Source: Methylopumilus sp003533095 (lineage in GTDB: Bacteria > Pseudomonadota > Gammaproteobacteria > Burkholderiales > Methylophilaceae). From it: 13,126 bases of DNA. The stretch lies in contig CAXBPZ010000028.1 in NCBI GenBank assembly GCA_963977845.1, positions 1 to 13,126 on the forward strand, written 5' to 3'. This document shows positions 1 through 6,935 of the stretch, one piece after another (position 1 is the first letter of the stretch; each line of letters begins with the position of its first letter). The notes beneath the pieces are model-generated. The model saw only the letters and a program-made list of their open reading frames with translations, did not search any database and was not told the DNA's origin. The translations under genes and the position numbers were made by a program.

Positions 1-675
1 AAAAATATTTCTGATAAAACGCTTCAAGAAAGTCTAGTAGCATTTCAAGCAACTCAAGCTAATCTCTCAAAAAGTGAAGCTCTTGTAGATGGTCTTGAGC
101 AAAGTATTAGATCCCAATGGGGTGAAAAAATACTTGTAATGATTCAATCAAAGAACCATAACGATATTTTAGATTTCTTGTTACATGACAAAGCAAGGCT
201 CGTTAGAATTACACTTTCAAATAACTTTACAAACGACGTACCTAAAGATGTTAATCTTTCTTTAATTGATAGTCCAAATGATCAATTTCTAGCTAAATAT
301 TTTTCAGAAGCACCGCAGTTAGATAAAAATCTTCAAGGTAAAACATATTTTTACGTCACGTTTAACAATAAATTAAGATTTGACTCAAGACTTATTGTAT
401 CTGCATCCCAATCGATGAATACCATCGAATCAAGTAAATATTTATTTATACCTAAAGAATCTATTGTTTGGAATGCTGGTAAGGCATGGGTTTACATAAA
501 AATTGCTGAAGATAAATTTGTTAGAAAAGCTATTGAGACAAACAATGAAGATAATGACGGCTGGATGATCAAAGAAGATCAAATCAAAGAAAATGATGAA
601 ATTGTCTTAAGCGGGTCACAGCTTATGCTTTCAGAAGAGTTTAAATATCAAATTAAAAACGAGAATGACGACTAA
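1..675 (+). CDS. Efflux RND periplasmic adaptor (membrane fusion protein), C-terminal part, 5' end outside window
   Basis: The frame is open from base 1 to the TAA at 673-675, giving 224 codons with no upstream stop. The gene therefore starts before the window, and the ATG at 139 is internal. The first ~45 residues look like the end of an alpha-helical hairpin, closing with the RSQWG stretch common in heavy-metal-type adaptors. The rest is beta-rich. The segment with IPKESIVWNAGKAWVYIKI (about residues 149-167 of the visible part) is the typical adaptor beta-barrel/membrane-proximal pattern (VPxxAV...GxAWVYV). The C-terminal LSGSQLMLSEEFK matches the usual adaptor ending. Such proteins sit in the periplasm and connect an RND pump to an outer-membrane channel. 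The RND permease gene follows after 6 bp, which supports the call. The substrate cannot be told from this fragment. Confidence 0.85.
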   Translation, partial: KNISDKTLQESLVAFQATQANLSKSEALVDGLEQSIRSQWGEKILVMIQSKNHNDILDFLLHDKARLVRITLSNNFTNDVPKDVNLSLIDSPNDQFLAKYFSEAPQLDKNLQGKTYFYVTFNNKLRFDSRLIVSASQSMNTIESSKYLFIPKESIVWNAGKAWVYIKIAEDKFVRKAIETNNEDNDGWMIKEDQIKENDEIVLSGSQLMLSEEFKYQIKNENDD

Positions 676-681
676 ATCATT

Positions 682-3600
682 ATGATGTCGTCCATCGTAA
701 AATTTTCAATTCGTTATACTGGTGTAATTATAGGCCTTGCTTGCATTTCAATTATCTTTGGGCTATACCAAATTACCCGAAGTCCATTGAATGTTTTTCC
801 AGAATTTTCTCCAACCCAAGTCATTATTCAAACTGAATCGCCAGGATTATCTGCCGACTTAGTAGAATCTTTAGTAACTCAGCCTATCGAAAAAAATTTA
901 GGTGGCACTATTGGTATTGAAACGATTCGCTCACAATCGATTCCGGGACTTTCGGTTATTACAATTATTTTTGATGAAAATACTGACATTTTTCGAAATC
1001 GCCAAGTCATTTCTGAAAGACTTTCTTCGATCGCCACAAGTATGCCATCAGGTATTGTACCGAAAATTACGCCTCTCACTTCGTCAGCTTCATCAGTTCT
1101 AGGCATTGGAGTTACATCAGAAGAGAAATCATTAAATGAAATAAGAACAGCTGCAGATAGGATTGTCATCCCACATCTTTTATCCATTCCTGGTGTCGCA
1201 GATGTGAACGTCTTCGGAGGAAAAGTTAAACAATATCAAATTGAAATTAATCCAGAAAAACTAATTCAACACAATTTATCAATTGAAGAAATTTTACTGG
1301 CAGCTGAAAAATCAACTGGCATTCGTGGAGCTGGGTTTATAGAAAATAATAATCAACGCATCATTGTTAATACTGAGGGCCAATCTAAAACTATAGAAGA
1401 TATTGCAAAGACACCAATCATTAATTCTAGAAATCAAATTGTTTATGTCAAAGATATTGCAGAAGTTAAAGAAGGCTCATTACCTTCAATCAGTGGCGCG
1501 TCAATAAATGGCCAGGAAGGCGTTTATCTCTCAGTTCAAGGCCAGCTTGGTTCAGATACATATAAATTAACTCATTTAATTGAAGATGCGCTCAAAGATA
1601 TTGAGCCCACATTAGTTTCTCAAAAAATTAATCTCCATCCAAAATTATTTAGGCCAGCTAACTTTATCAATGCTTCAATCCAGGGTGTGCGCTTTGATAT
1701 CTTAGTTGGTTCATTTTTAGTAATCGTGATTCTATTTTTATTTTTATTTAACTTCAGGACAGCTTTTATTTCAGCCACAGCAATACCGCTATCGCTACTT
1801 ACAGCAATTTCTGTTTTAAGTTACTTTAATCTTGGTTTAAATATTATGGTTCTGAGTGGGCTTGCAATTGCTTTAGGTGAAGTGGTGGATGATGCGATCA
1901 TAGACTCTGAAAATATCTTTAGACGACTTAAGGAGAATCTCAGAAGTAAAACACCATTACCTATTAGATCTGTAGTATACGAAGCCTCTATGGAAGTAAG
2001 AAATTCTGTTGTATATGCAACCGTTATTGTTGCAACTGTATTTCTTCCTCTTCTATCGCTGAATGGCGTTGCTGGAAAACTGTTTAGTCCGTTAGGTATT
2101 GCTTATATTTCATCTATCTTAGCCTCTCTTGTAGTAGCTCTAACTGTTACGCCTGCACTTTCATATTTACTTCTGGGCTCTTCTAAACTTAAAACAAATG
2201 AATCTCCTGTGATTAGCAAAATAAAAGAAAAATATATTTCCGTTTTATACAAAATTGAAAAACGGTCAACCGCAATCATTATTTTATCATTTTCACTAAT
2301 TGTGCTCGGCTTAACCTTAATACCGCTTTTCAAAACACAATTTATTCCAGCACTTCATGAAGGTCATTTCATCATGCATATGACTTCACTTCCTGGTACC
2401 TCAGAAAAAGAGTCTTTAAGGATTGGTAATGAGGTATCTAAAAAAATTAGATCTATTCCTGGTGTTGTTTCTGTAGCTCAATGGGTTGGTCGCTCCCCGA
2501 TGGGTGCAGACACCTTTGGTACACACTACAGTGAGTTTGAAATTGAATTAAAAGAACTTGACGGCCCTGAGCAAAATGCTGTTTTAAATAATATTAAAAA
2601 TATTATTGAAGGTGAATCAAACGAAAAAGTCGATATTGAAAAATCAGAGAAAGGCTATGTAGGTCTTAATTTTGCTATTAATACATTTTTAACGGAACGT
2701 ATTGAAGAAACTATATCTGGCTATCACTCTTCAGTTGTGATTAATGTTTTTGGAAACAATCTTGATACCATCGATCAAGATTCACAAAAAATTTCATACG
2801 AGTTAGCTAAGATCAAAGGCGTCAAAAATATCAATCTCGTCTCGCCAGCGGGAACGCCACAAATTACAATCCACTTTCTCCCTGACAAATTAAGTCAATG
2901 GGGCATCCAAAAAACTGATCTTTTGAACATTATTAGGGCAGCTTATGAAGGCTTTCCTGTTGCACAAATTTATGAGGGTAATGCACCTATAAATATCTCG
3001 GTTATTTTAAACAAAGATTATCGAGATGATATTACAGACATTGAAAAGCTCCCCATCACAACACCAGAAGGTAAAATTATTCATCTGGGCCAGGTCGCAT
3101 ATATTGCTCAAGAAAATGGGCGCTCTAAAATTCTTCATCAAGGTGGAAAGAGAATACAAACAATTACTGCAGATATTGACCAAAGAGATATTACTGATTT
3201 CGATCAAGAGCTGAAAGCCAAACTTAAAACTCTAAAGTTAAACCCTGGTAATTATTATGAGATTACTGGGGAAGCAGAGGCAAATGCAAAATCTCAAGAA
3301 GAGCTTATTGTTCATTCAATCATTGCAGGAGCAGCAGTTCTTCTCATGTTATACATTGCATTTGGTAATTTAAGGAATTTAATGCTTACATTATTCAATC
3401 TTCCTTTTGCTCTCATAGGTGGAGTGATCGCTGTAATGTTTAATGCAGGTTGGATTTCTATTGGCTCTCTTGTCGGATTTGTGACGCTTTTCGGTATTAC
3501 TTTAAGAAACTCTATTATGCTGATATCGCATTATCAGCACCTTGTCGATTTTGAAGGTTGTACATGGAATTTAGAGACATGCATTAAAGGAGCCTCTGAA

Positions 3601-3804
3601 AGATTACCCTCAATTTTAATGACAGCTATTGTAACCGCTTTAGGTTTGCTTCCATTGGCATTAGGAAGCGGTCAGCCCGGAAAAGAGATTGAAGGCCCTA
3701 TGGCTACAATCATTGTTGGAGGGCTTGTAACTTCAACCATATTAAATCTATTAATTTTGCCAAGCATCATGTTGCATTTCGGAAAATTTATCAAAAGAGA
3801 TTAA
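682..3804 (+). CDS. RND efflux permease, CusA/CzcA (heavy-metal efflux-like) family
   Basis: This is a complete 1040-residue inner-membrane proton-driven pump, the usual RND length. TM1 lies near residues 9-29. A large periplasmic loop follows, then a TM2-6 block (~338-500), TM7 near 530-550, a second periplasmic domain, and a C-terminal TM block (~875-1035) with the family pattern GFVTLFGITLRNSIMLISHY. TM4 reads GEVVDDAIIDSEN (399-411), carrying acidic residues at E400, D403, D404, D408 and E410. CusA has VDAAIVMIEN here and CzcA VDGAVVIVEN, so this is a divergent branch. The substrate is undetermined: a His/Met-rich stretch at 562-567 could suggest metal but is not diagnostic. ATGs occur at 682 and 685. 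No strong Shine-Dalgarno is visible, and the 6-bp gap after the adaptor stop suggests translational coupling. The gene ends one base from the convergent pabB stop. Confidence 0.9.
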   Translation: MMSSIVKFSIRYTGVIIGLACISIIFGLYQITRSPLNVFPEFSPTQVIIQTESPGLSADLVESLVTQPIEKNLGGTIGIETIRSQSIPGLSVITIIFDENTDIFRNRQVISERLSSIATSMPSGIVPKITPLTSSASSVLGIGVTSEEKSLNEIRTAADRIVIPHLLSIPGVADVNVFGGKVKQYQIEINPEKLIQHNLSIEEILLAAEKSTGIRGAGFIENNNQRIIVNTEGQSKTIEDIAKTPIINSRNQIVYVKDIAEVKEGSLPSISGASINGQEGVYLSVQGQLGSDTYKLTHLIEDALKDIEPTLVSQKINLHPKLFRPANFINASIQGVRFDILVGSFLVIVILFLFLFNFRTAFISATAIPLSLLTAISVLSYFNLGLNIMVLSGLAIALGEVVDDAIIDSENIFRRLKENLRSKTPLPIRSVVYEASMEVRNSVVYATVIVATVFLPLLSLNGVAGKLFSPLGIAYISSILASLVVALTVTPALSYLLLGSSKLKTNESPVISKIKEKYISVLYKIEKRSTAIIILSFSLIVLGLTLIPLFKTQFIPALHEGHFIMHMTSLPGTSEKESLRIGNEVSKKIRSIPGVVSVAQWVGRSPMGADTFGTHYSEFEIELKELDGPEQNAVLNNIKNIIEGESNEKVDIEKSEKGYVGLNFAINTFLTERIEETISGYHSSVVINVFGNNLDTIDQDSQKISYELAKIKGVKNINLVSPAGTPQITIHFLPDKLSQWGIQKTDLLNIIRAAYEGFPVAQIYEGNAPINISVILNKDYRDDITDIEKLPITTPEGKIIHLGQVAYIAQENGRSKILHQGGKRIQTITADIDQRDITDFDQELKAKLKTLKLNPGNYYEITGEAEANAKSQEELIVHSIIAGAAVLLMLYIAFGNLRNLMLTLFNLPFALIGGVIAVMFNAGWISIGSLVGFVTLFGITLRNSIMLISHYQHLVDFEGCTWNLETCIKGASERLPSILMTAIVTALGLLPLALGSGQPGKEIEGPMATIIVGGLVTSTILNLLILPSIMLHFGKFIKRD

Positions 3805-3805
3805 A

Positions 3806-5218
3806 TCAATCTTTGTTAAAGAAATTTATCCACTTTTTAATATTTGATGCTTTGAATGCAATTTCGTTAAACTCATTTTTTGAATTTGACTGTGCCACAA
3901 TCCCACCGCCTGAATAAAAATGAAGCTTATTATTTTTTCTTACTAATGTTCGAATTGCAATATTAGTATCCATATTATGATTAAACCCAATATATCCAAT
4001 GCTTCCGCAATATATATCTCGCTTATGCGGCTCTAATTCAGAAATAATTTCCATTGACCTTACTTTTGGCGTGCCGGTAACTGAACCACCGGGAAAGCAA
4101 TCTTTAAGCATTTTTACAAGTGACGAATCAGGTTTTAGTCTACCTTCGATAGTACTTTCTAAATGGTGCACATTACTATAGGACTTCAATTCACAAAGTG
4201 CTTTAACATTTACACTTCCTGGAATACAATTTTTACTAAGATCATTGCGAAGCAAATCAACAATCATTAAATTCTCGGCACGATCTTTTTCACTCGCAAG
4301 TAACTTTTCTGCATTTACTTTATCTTTTTCGGGATTAGTATCTCTTGGTTCTGTTCCTTTAATTGGTCTAGTCTCTACACGTTCACTATTAGACTTAATA
4401 AATCTCTCTGGCGATCCACATAAGATATCAAAATCATCAAAATGAAAATAAGCCATAAAAGGTGCGCGGTTAATCTCCCTAAGTTTTTTGTATCCAGTCC
4501 AACTATTCCCCTCACAAGAAACGATATATTTGTTTGATATATTTATCTGATAGACATCTCCCTCTTTAATGAAAGATAAAATTTTATTAACTATGACATC
4601 GTATGCTTCATAGTTTAATAGGGATTTAATATTTGAATTAATTTTAAATATTTGATTATCAGGACGTACACTTTTTAATTTTTTAGTGAGTGTCGTTAAA
4701 TAATCTTTTGTATCTTTATTGATCAGATGAGATGCAATACAGGCAGTTTTTTCTTTGTGATCTACAATCAGAGCCCAGTCGTATATGCCAATCATCATCA
4801 AAGGCATGCCAACAAAGTCCTTATTGTCTTTAATAGACGATTGGGTTAATTCATATGAAAAATAACCTAAGGCTCCGCCTGCAAAAGGCAAAGATGTATC
4901 TTGGACATCAAAACGTGCAAGAATTTTCTCTAAAACATCGAAAGCATTTTCATTAAAAATAATTTTTTGATTATTTTCTTCAATAAATACCGCATTTTCT
5001 TCTGCAATAATTTTTATAAATGGATTGCTTACGATAATGTCGTATCTGGACTTTTCATCAATATTTTCATCGAGATCATCATAAATTCCACTATCCAAAT
5101 AACAAGACCATGGATCATTGGCAATAGCCTCAAAATAAAGTGAGCTGTCTGATAAGTAAGGTAAGGTAATGAGGTATGTATTATTCAACGGCTGTTGATA
5201 TCTAAACTTATAATTCAA
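3806..5218 (-). CDS. pabB: Aminodeoxychorismate synthase component I (PabB)
   Basis: Converts chorismate, with ammonia from a PabA glutaminase, to 4-amino-4-deoxychorismate on the p-aminobenzoate/folate route in the cytosol. The 470-residue frame has the chorismate-utilising fold: an N-terminal LPY...DPWSCYLDSG block (~19-44), PFAGGALGYFSYEL (111-124), GDVYQINISNKY (220-231), RPIKGTEPR (284-292) with the PIKGT lysine K287 that marks PabB (TrpE lacks it), DRAENLMIVDLLRND (312-326), PGGSVTGTPKVRSMEII (377-393) and a C-terminal GGGIV. There is no fused PabA or PabC domain. The start is uncertain. The longest frame begins with TTG at 5218, no ATG exists upstream of the conserved N-terminus, and a second TTG lies at 5188 (460 residues). 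Neither has a clear Shine-Dalgarno, and the 5218 start is only 16 nt from a strong hairpin. TrpE is the alternative but fits less well. Confidence 0.92.
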   Translation of the reverse strand: MNYKFRYQQPLNNTYLITLPYLSDSSLYFEAIANDPWSCYLDSGIYDDLDENIDEKSRYDIIVSNPFIKIIAEENAVFIEENNQKIIFNENAFDVLEKILARFDVQDTSLPFAGGALGYFSYELTQSSIKDNKDFVGMPLMMIGIYDWALIVDHKEKTACIASHLINKDTKDYLTTLTKKLKSVRPDNQIFKINSNIKSLLNYEAYDVIVNKILSFIKEGDVYQINISNKYIVSCEGNSWTGYKKLREINRAPFMAYFHFDDFDILCGSPERFIKSNSERVETRPIKGTEPRDTNPEKDKVNAEKLLASEKDRAENLMIVDLLRNDLSKNCIPGSVNVKALCELKSYSNVHHLESTIEGRLKPDSSLVKMLKDCFPGGSVTGTPKVRSMEIISELEPHKRDIYCGSIGYIGFNHNMDTNIAIRTLVRKNNKLHFYSGGGIVAQSNSKNEFNEIAFKASNIKKWINFFNKD

Positions 5219-5233
5219 AATTATATGCCGATT

Positions 5234-5270
5234 AAATAATTAAGGGCGCCTATAGCGCCCTTAATTATTT
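5234..5270 (-). terminator. Perfect 16-bp hairpin, probable transcription terminator of the hxlB/small-ORF transcript
   Basis: Arms 5234-5249 and 5255-5270 are exact reverse complements (16 bp) around a 5-base CTATA loop. The GGGCGC/GCGCCC core is flanked by A/T-rich stem. It lies 18 bp after the stop of the small ORF, and the descending arm ends in a U-rich stretch (TTAATTATTT) on the minus strand. It is symmetric, so it could work in both directions, but no plus-strand gene reads into it. The longest pabB frame starts 16 nt beyond it, so pabB is either separately promoted or expressed by read-through. Confidence 0.75.
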
Positions 5271-5287
5271 ATAGAAAATTTTAATTC

Positions 5288-5494
5288 CTATTTATTCTTT
5301 CGATGGCCAAAAAGTAACCATAAAGTTAAAACGATTGTAAAAACTAACATGCCCGCAAATAAAGCATAATGTTCGTAAGCACACTGATTTGCCTGATATT
5401 CGCATTTACACTCTTTGGGGTGCTGAATACAAAACTGTTTATATTCGTCTGCATTCATCATCGCCACAGCATTTTCGAGCTCTAGTTTTGTCAT
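5288..5494 (-). CDS. Small Cys-rich single-pass membrane protein, function unknown
   Basis: A 68-residue protein if started at the ATG at 5494; a TTG directly upstream at 5497 would add one residue. I do not recognise the family. An acidic N-terminal part carries four cysteines, C22, C29, C31 and C38, in the symmetric spacing C-x6-C-x-C-x6-C. One hydrophobic helix follows (~44-62), then a basic tail, HRKNK. The positive-inside rule suggests N-out/C-in, which would put the cysteines in the periplasm, but there is no cleavable signal. The ATG comes 6 bp after the hxlB stop with a GAG just upstream, so it is almost certainly co-transcribed with hxlB and ends before the hairpin at 5234-5270. A role in metal binding, disulfide chemistry or membrane attachment of the RuMP enzymes is open. 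It is likely a real gene because of its tight spacing and coherent composition. Confidence 0.7.
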   Translation of the reverse strand: MTKLELENAVAMMNADEYKQFCIQHPKECKCEYQANQCAYEHYALFAGMLVFTIVLTLWLLFGHRKNK

Positions 5495-5500
5495 CAATGA

Positions 5501-6034
5501 TTACTCAAGATTTGCGTGTATAGCCCGCATACCCTCTTCTGTTAATCCTTTAGCGTGAATTAATTCAGAAATTACGGCTTCAAGATAGATCAGGGTAGAT
5601 AATTCAAAAGTAGTACCCATAGGCATACCTTTAGTAAGGCCGAAAGAATCATCGTTACCAATTTGAATTGTTAGGTCAGCCATGTCAGACATAGGTGATT
5701 TATTCTTCATCGAAATTACAACAATCTTCGCACCTTTAGATTTGGCTGTTTCAAGGAGCGGTAAAAGCGTTTTTGTGCCGCCTGAACCTGAAATCACTAA
5801 AAATAGATCTCCAGCTTTAATAGCTGGTGTGACGATTTCACCTACCATGTTAACTTGATAACCGCTATGCACAAGACGCATTGCAAAGAAACGAGATACA
5901 AGGCCTGATCGACCTGCGCCACCTACGAAAATACGTCCTGCTTCATCCACAAGCTTAAGGAGTTTAGCTGCATTGCTTTGCTCAGTTACCGCTAATACGC
6001 TTGAGATTTTATCTAATAATAATTTTTGATGCAT
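5501..6034 (-). CDS. hxlB: 6-phospho-3-hexuloisomerase (PHI)
   Basis: Isomerises D-arabino-3-hexulose 6-phosphate to fructose 6-phosphate, the second step of formaldehyde fixation in the RuMP cycle (cytosol). The protein is a single SIS domain of 177 residues, the usual PHI size: GGAGRSG (38-44), the phosphosugar-binding loop SGSGGT (82-87), then GTTFELS (140-146) with a conserved Glu at 144, and the C-terminal MRAIHANLE typical of PHI with His173. The ATG at 6034 has an AAGGG (6041-6045) six bases upstream. It follows hxlA in the same direction, but a terminator hairpin sits between them, so hxlB is probably transcribed at a lower level by read-through. The small membrane-protein ORF follows after 6 bp. 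Other SIS sugar isomerases such as KdsD or GmhA are excluded by length and by the adjacent hxlA. Confidence 0.95.
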   Translation of the reverse strand: MHQKLLLDKISSVLAVTEQSNAAKLLKLVDEAGRIFVGGAGRSGLVSRFFAMRLVHSGYQVNMVGEIVTPAIKAGDLFLVISGSGGTKTLLPLLETAKSKGAKIVVISMKNKSPMSDMADLTIQIGNDDSFGLTKGMPMGTTFELSTLIYLEAVISELIHAKGLTEEGMRAIHANLE

Positions 6035-6065
6035 ATTGAACCCTTTTATTAAAATAAAAAAATAT

Positions 6066-6100
6066 AAAAAAAATCCCGACTCATTGCTAAGTCGGGATTT
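6066..6100 (-). terminator. Rho-independent terminator between hxlA and hxlB
   Basis: Arms 6071-6081 and 6090-6100 pair perfectly over 11 bp (core CCCGACT/AGTCGGG) with an 8-base loop. On the minus strand the second arm runs straight into eight T's (6066-6073, three of them in the stem) and then further T-rich sequence. This is the classic intrinsic terminator layout, 33 bp after the hxlA stop codon and ahead of hxlB. Confidence 0.88.
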
Positions 6101-6132
6101 AATTCAGTTCATTAATAATTATTTCTTAACAA

Positions 6133-6765
6133 TTATCCATGAGCAATTTTTGTGATTTCTGCAGCAGCAGCAGCTGGATCAGCAGCGCCGTAGATTGCAG
6201 CACCAGCAACAATAATTGCAGCGCCAGCATCTTTAACTTGCTTAGTTGTAGCAGCTTTAACACCGCCAGCTACTGAAATTTTAGCGCCTGTTTTAAGTGC
6301 AGCGATTGCAGCTAAGTCAGCAAAAGGTGTGTGACCTGCAGCTTGTGCATCAAGACCAGTGTGAACACCGATGATATGTGCGCCAGCAGCAACAGCTTCT
6401 TTAGCTAAAGCTTCTTTATTTGGAACGTTGATCATGTCAACTTGAACTTCTTTACCGTATTTCTTAGCAGCAGCGATCACGCCTTTGATTGTAGCAATAC
6501 CTGAAGCACCAAGAACTGTACAAATGTCAGCACCAGCCTTGTAGAAAGGCTCAGCTTCGTATTCACCAGCGTCCATAGTCTTTAAGTCAACAAGGATTTG
6601 GTTCTTTGGGAATTTAGCGCGAAGTGTTTCAAGAAGTTTGATACCGTTGTGCTTAATGCATGGTGTACCAATTTCAAGAATGTCCACGTGTGGAGCAACC
6701 TTAGTTGCTAATGCAACTGTTGCGTCAAAATCTAATGAATCTAATGCCATTTGTGTTAAAGCCAT
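6133..6765 (-). CDS. hxlA: 3-hexulose-6-phosphate synthase (HPS)
   Basis: Aldol condensation of formaldehyde with D-ribulose 5-phosphate to D-arabino-3-hexulose 6-phosphate, the entry of C1 carbon into the RuMP cycle. The 210-residue protein is a single OMP-decarboxylase-superfamily barrel. LEIGTP (30-35) holds an acidic active-site position, and the superfamily signature D-x-K-x-x-D is present as D60, K62 and D65 (VDLKTMD). VDMINVP (109-115), GVHTGLDAQ (133-141) and the phosphate-binding SVAGGV (164-169) and VAGAAIYGA (186-194) follow. The length matches stand-alone HPS. The ATG at 6765 has a strong GGAG at 6775-6778, 9 bases upstream. Codons are visibly more uniform and GC-richer than in neighbours (runs of GCA/GCT alanine), which fits very high expression. 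A consensus-like promoter lies ~85 bp upstream and a terminator follows, so it can make a monocistronic message. Confidence 0.97.
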   Translation of the reverse strand: MALTQMALDSLDFDATVALATKVAPHVDILEIGTPCIKHNGIKLLETLRAKFPKNQILVDLKTMDAGEYEAEPFYKAGADICTVLGASGIATIKGVIAAAKKYGKEVQVDMINVPNKEALAKEAVAAGAHIIGVHTGLDAQAAGHTPFADLAAIAALKTGAKISVAGGVKAATTKQVKDAGAAIIVAGAAIYGAADPAAAAAEITKIAHG

Positions 6766-6849
6766 GGTTTTTTTCTCCGTATTTATTACAAGTTTTCTAA
6801 AATAGTTCGTTGCTAAAAGGAAGTTTGAACTTCATGAAGCAGGAAATCG

Positions 6850-6878
6850 ATCATATAGGGCTAATCGACTTGTGTCAA
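6850..6878 (-). promoter_or_regulatory. Sigma70-type promoter for hxlA
   Basis: On the minus strand a perfect -35 TTGACA (6873-6878) is followed after exactly 17 bp by TATGAT (6850-6855), a five-of-six match to the -10 consensus. Transcription would begin near 6843, leaving a leader of about 78 nt before hxlA. This is the best promoter match I see in the window and fits the expected high demand for HPS. Confidence 0.78.
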
Positions 6879-6890
6879 TGATTAGCCCTA
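6856..6890. repeat. 35-bp palindrome enclosing the hxlA -35 box, candidate operator
   Basis: Arms TAGGGCTAATC (6856-6866) and GATTAGCCCTA (6880-6890) are perfect 11-bp inverted repeats with 13 bases between them. The palindrome is centred on 6873. The -35 hexamer lies in the central gap, one arm fills much of the promoter spacer, and the other sits just upstream of -35. There is no T-run after either arm, so an operator for a dimeric regulator fits better than a terminator. The regulator is unknown. Confidence 0.6.
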
Positions 6891-6903
6891 CTGATTTTAT
6901 AGC

Positions 6904-6933
6904 CATTTCTTGTCATTTTTATGACAAGAAATG
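6904..6933 (-). terminator. 13-bp perfect hairpin directly after tal
   Basis: Arms 6904-6916 and 6921-6933 pair perfectly over 13 bp around a four-base loop. The hairpin begins 2 bases after the tal stop codon. The stem is AT-rich and no T-run follows on the minus strand, so it is a poor intrinsic terminator. It may protect the 3' end of tal mRNA from exonucleases or act as a weak or Rho-assisted stop, and some tal transcripts could continue into hxlA. Confidence 0.55.
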
Positions 6934-6935
6934 AT

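Noticed and set aside
879..1187. Minus-strand open frame opposite the RND permease (and similar frames at 2103-2333 and 3007-3207)
   Set aside because: They lie wholly inside a well-supported gene on the other strand, have no ribosome site and no recognisable protein.
3824..3833. TTTATCCACT, a one-mismatch DnaA-box-like site
   Set aside because: It is single, lies in the pabB coding end, and has no companion boxes, so it is not an origin.
3806..5218. TrpE (anthranilate synthase I) instead of PabB
   Set aside because: The PIKGT lysine motif and overall block pattern fit PabB, and no trp genes are adjacent.
6150..6195. GCA/CAG trinucleotide run as a repeat or slippage element
   Set aside because: It encodes the Ala-rich C-terminal helix of HxlA with a few alternating alanine codons and is too short to call a repeat locus.
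6856..6890. Reading the palindrome before hxlA as the tal terminator
   Set aside because: No T-run on either side and a long 13-base gap. It overlaps the best promoter in the window, so an operator is the better reading.
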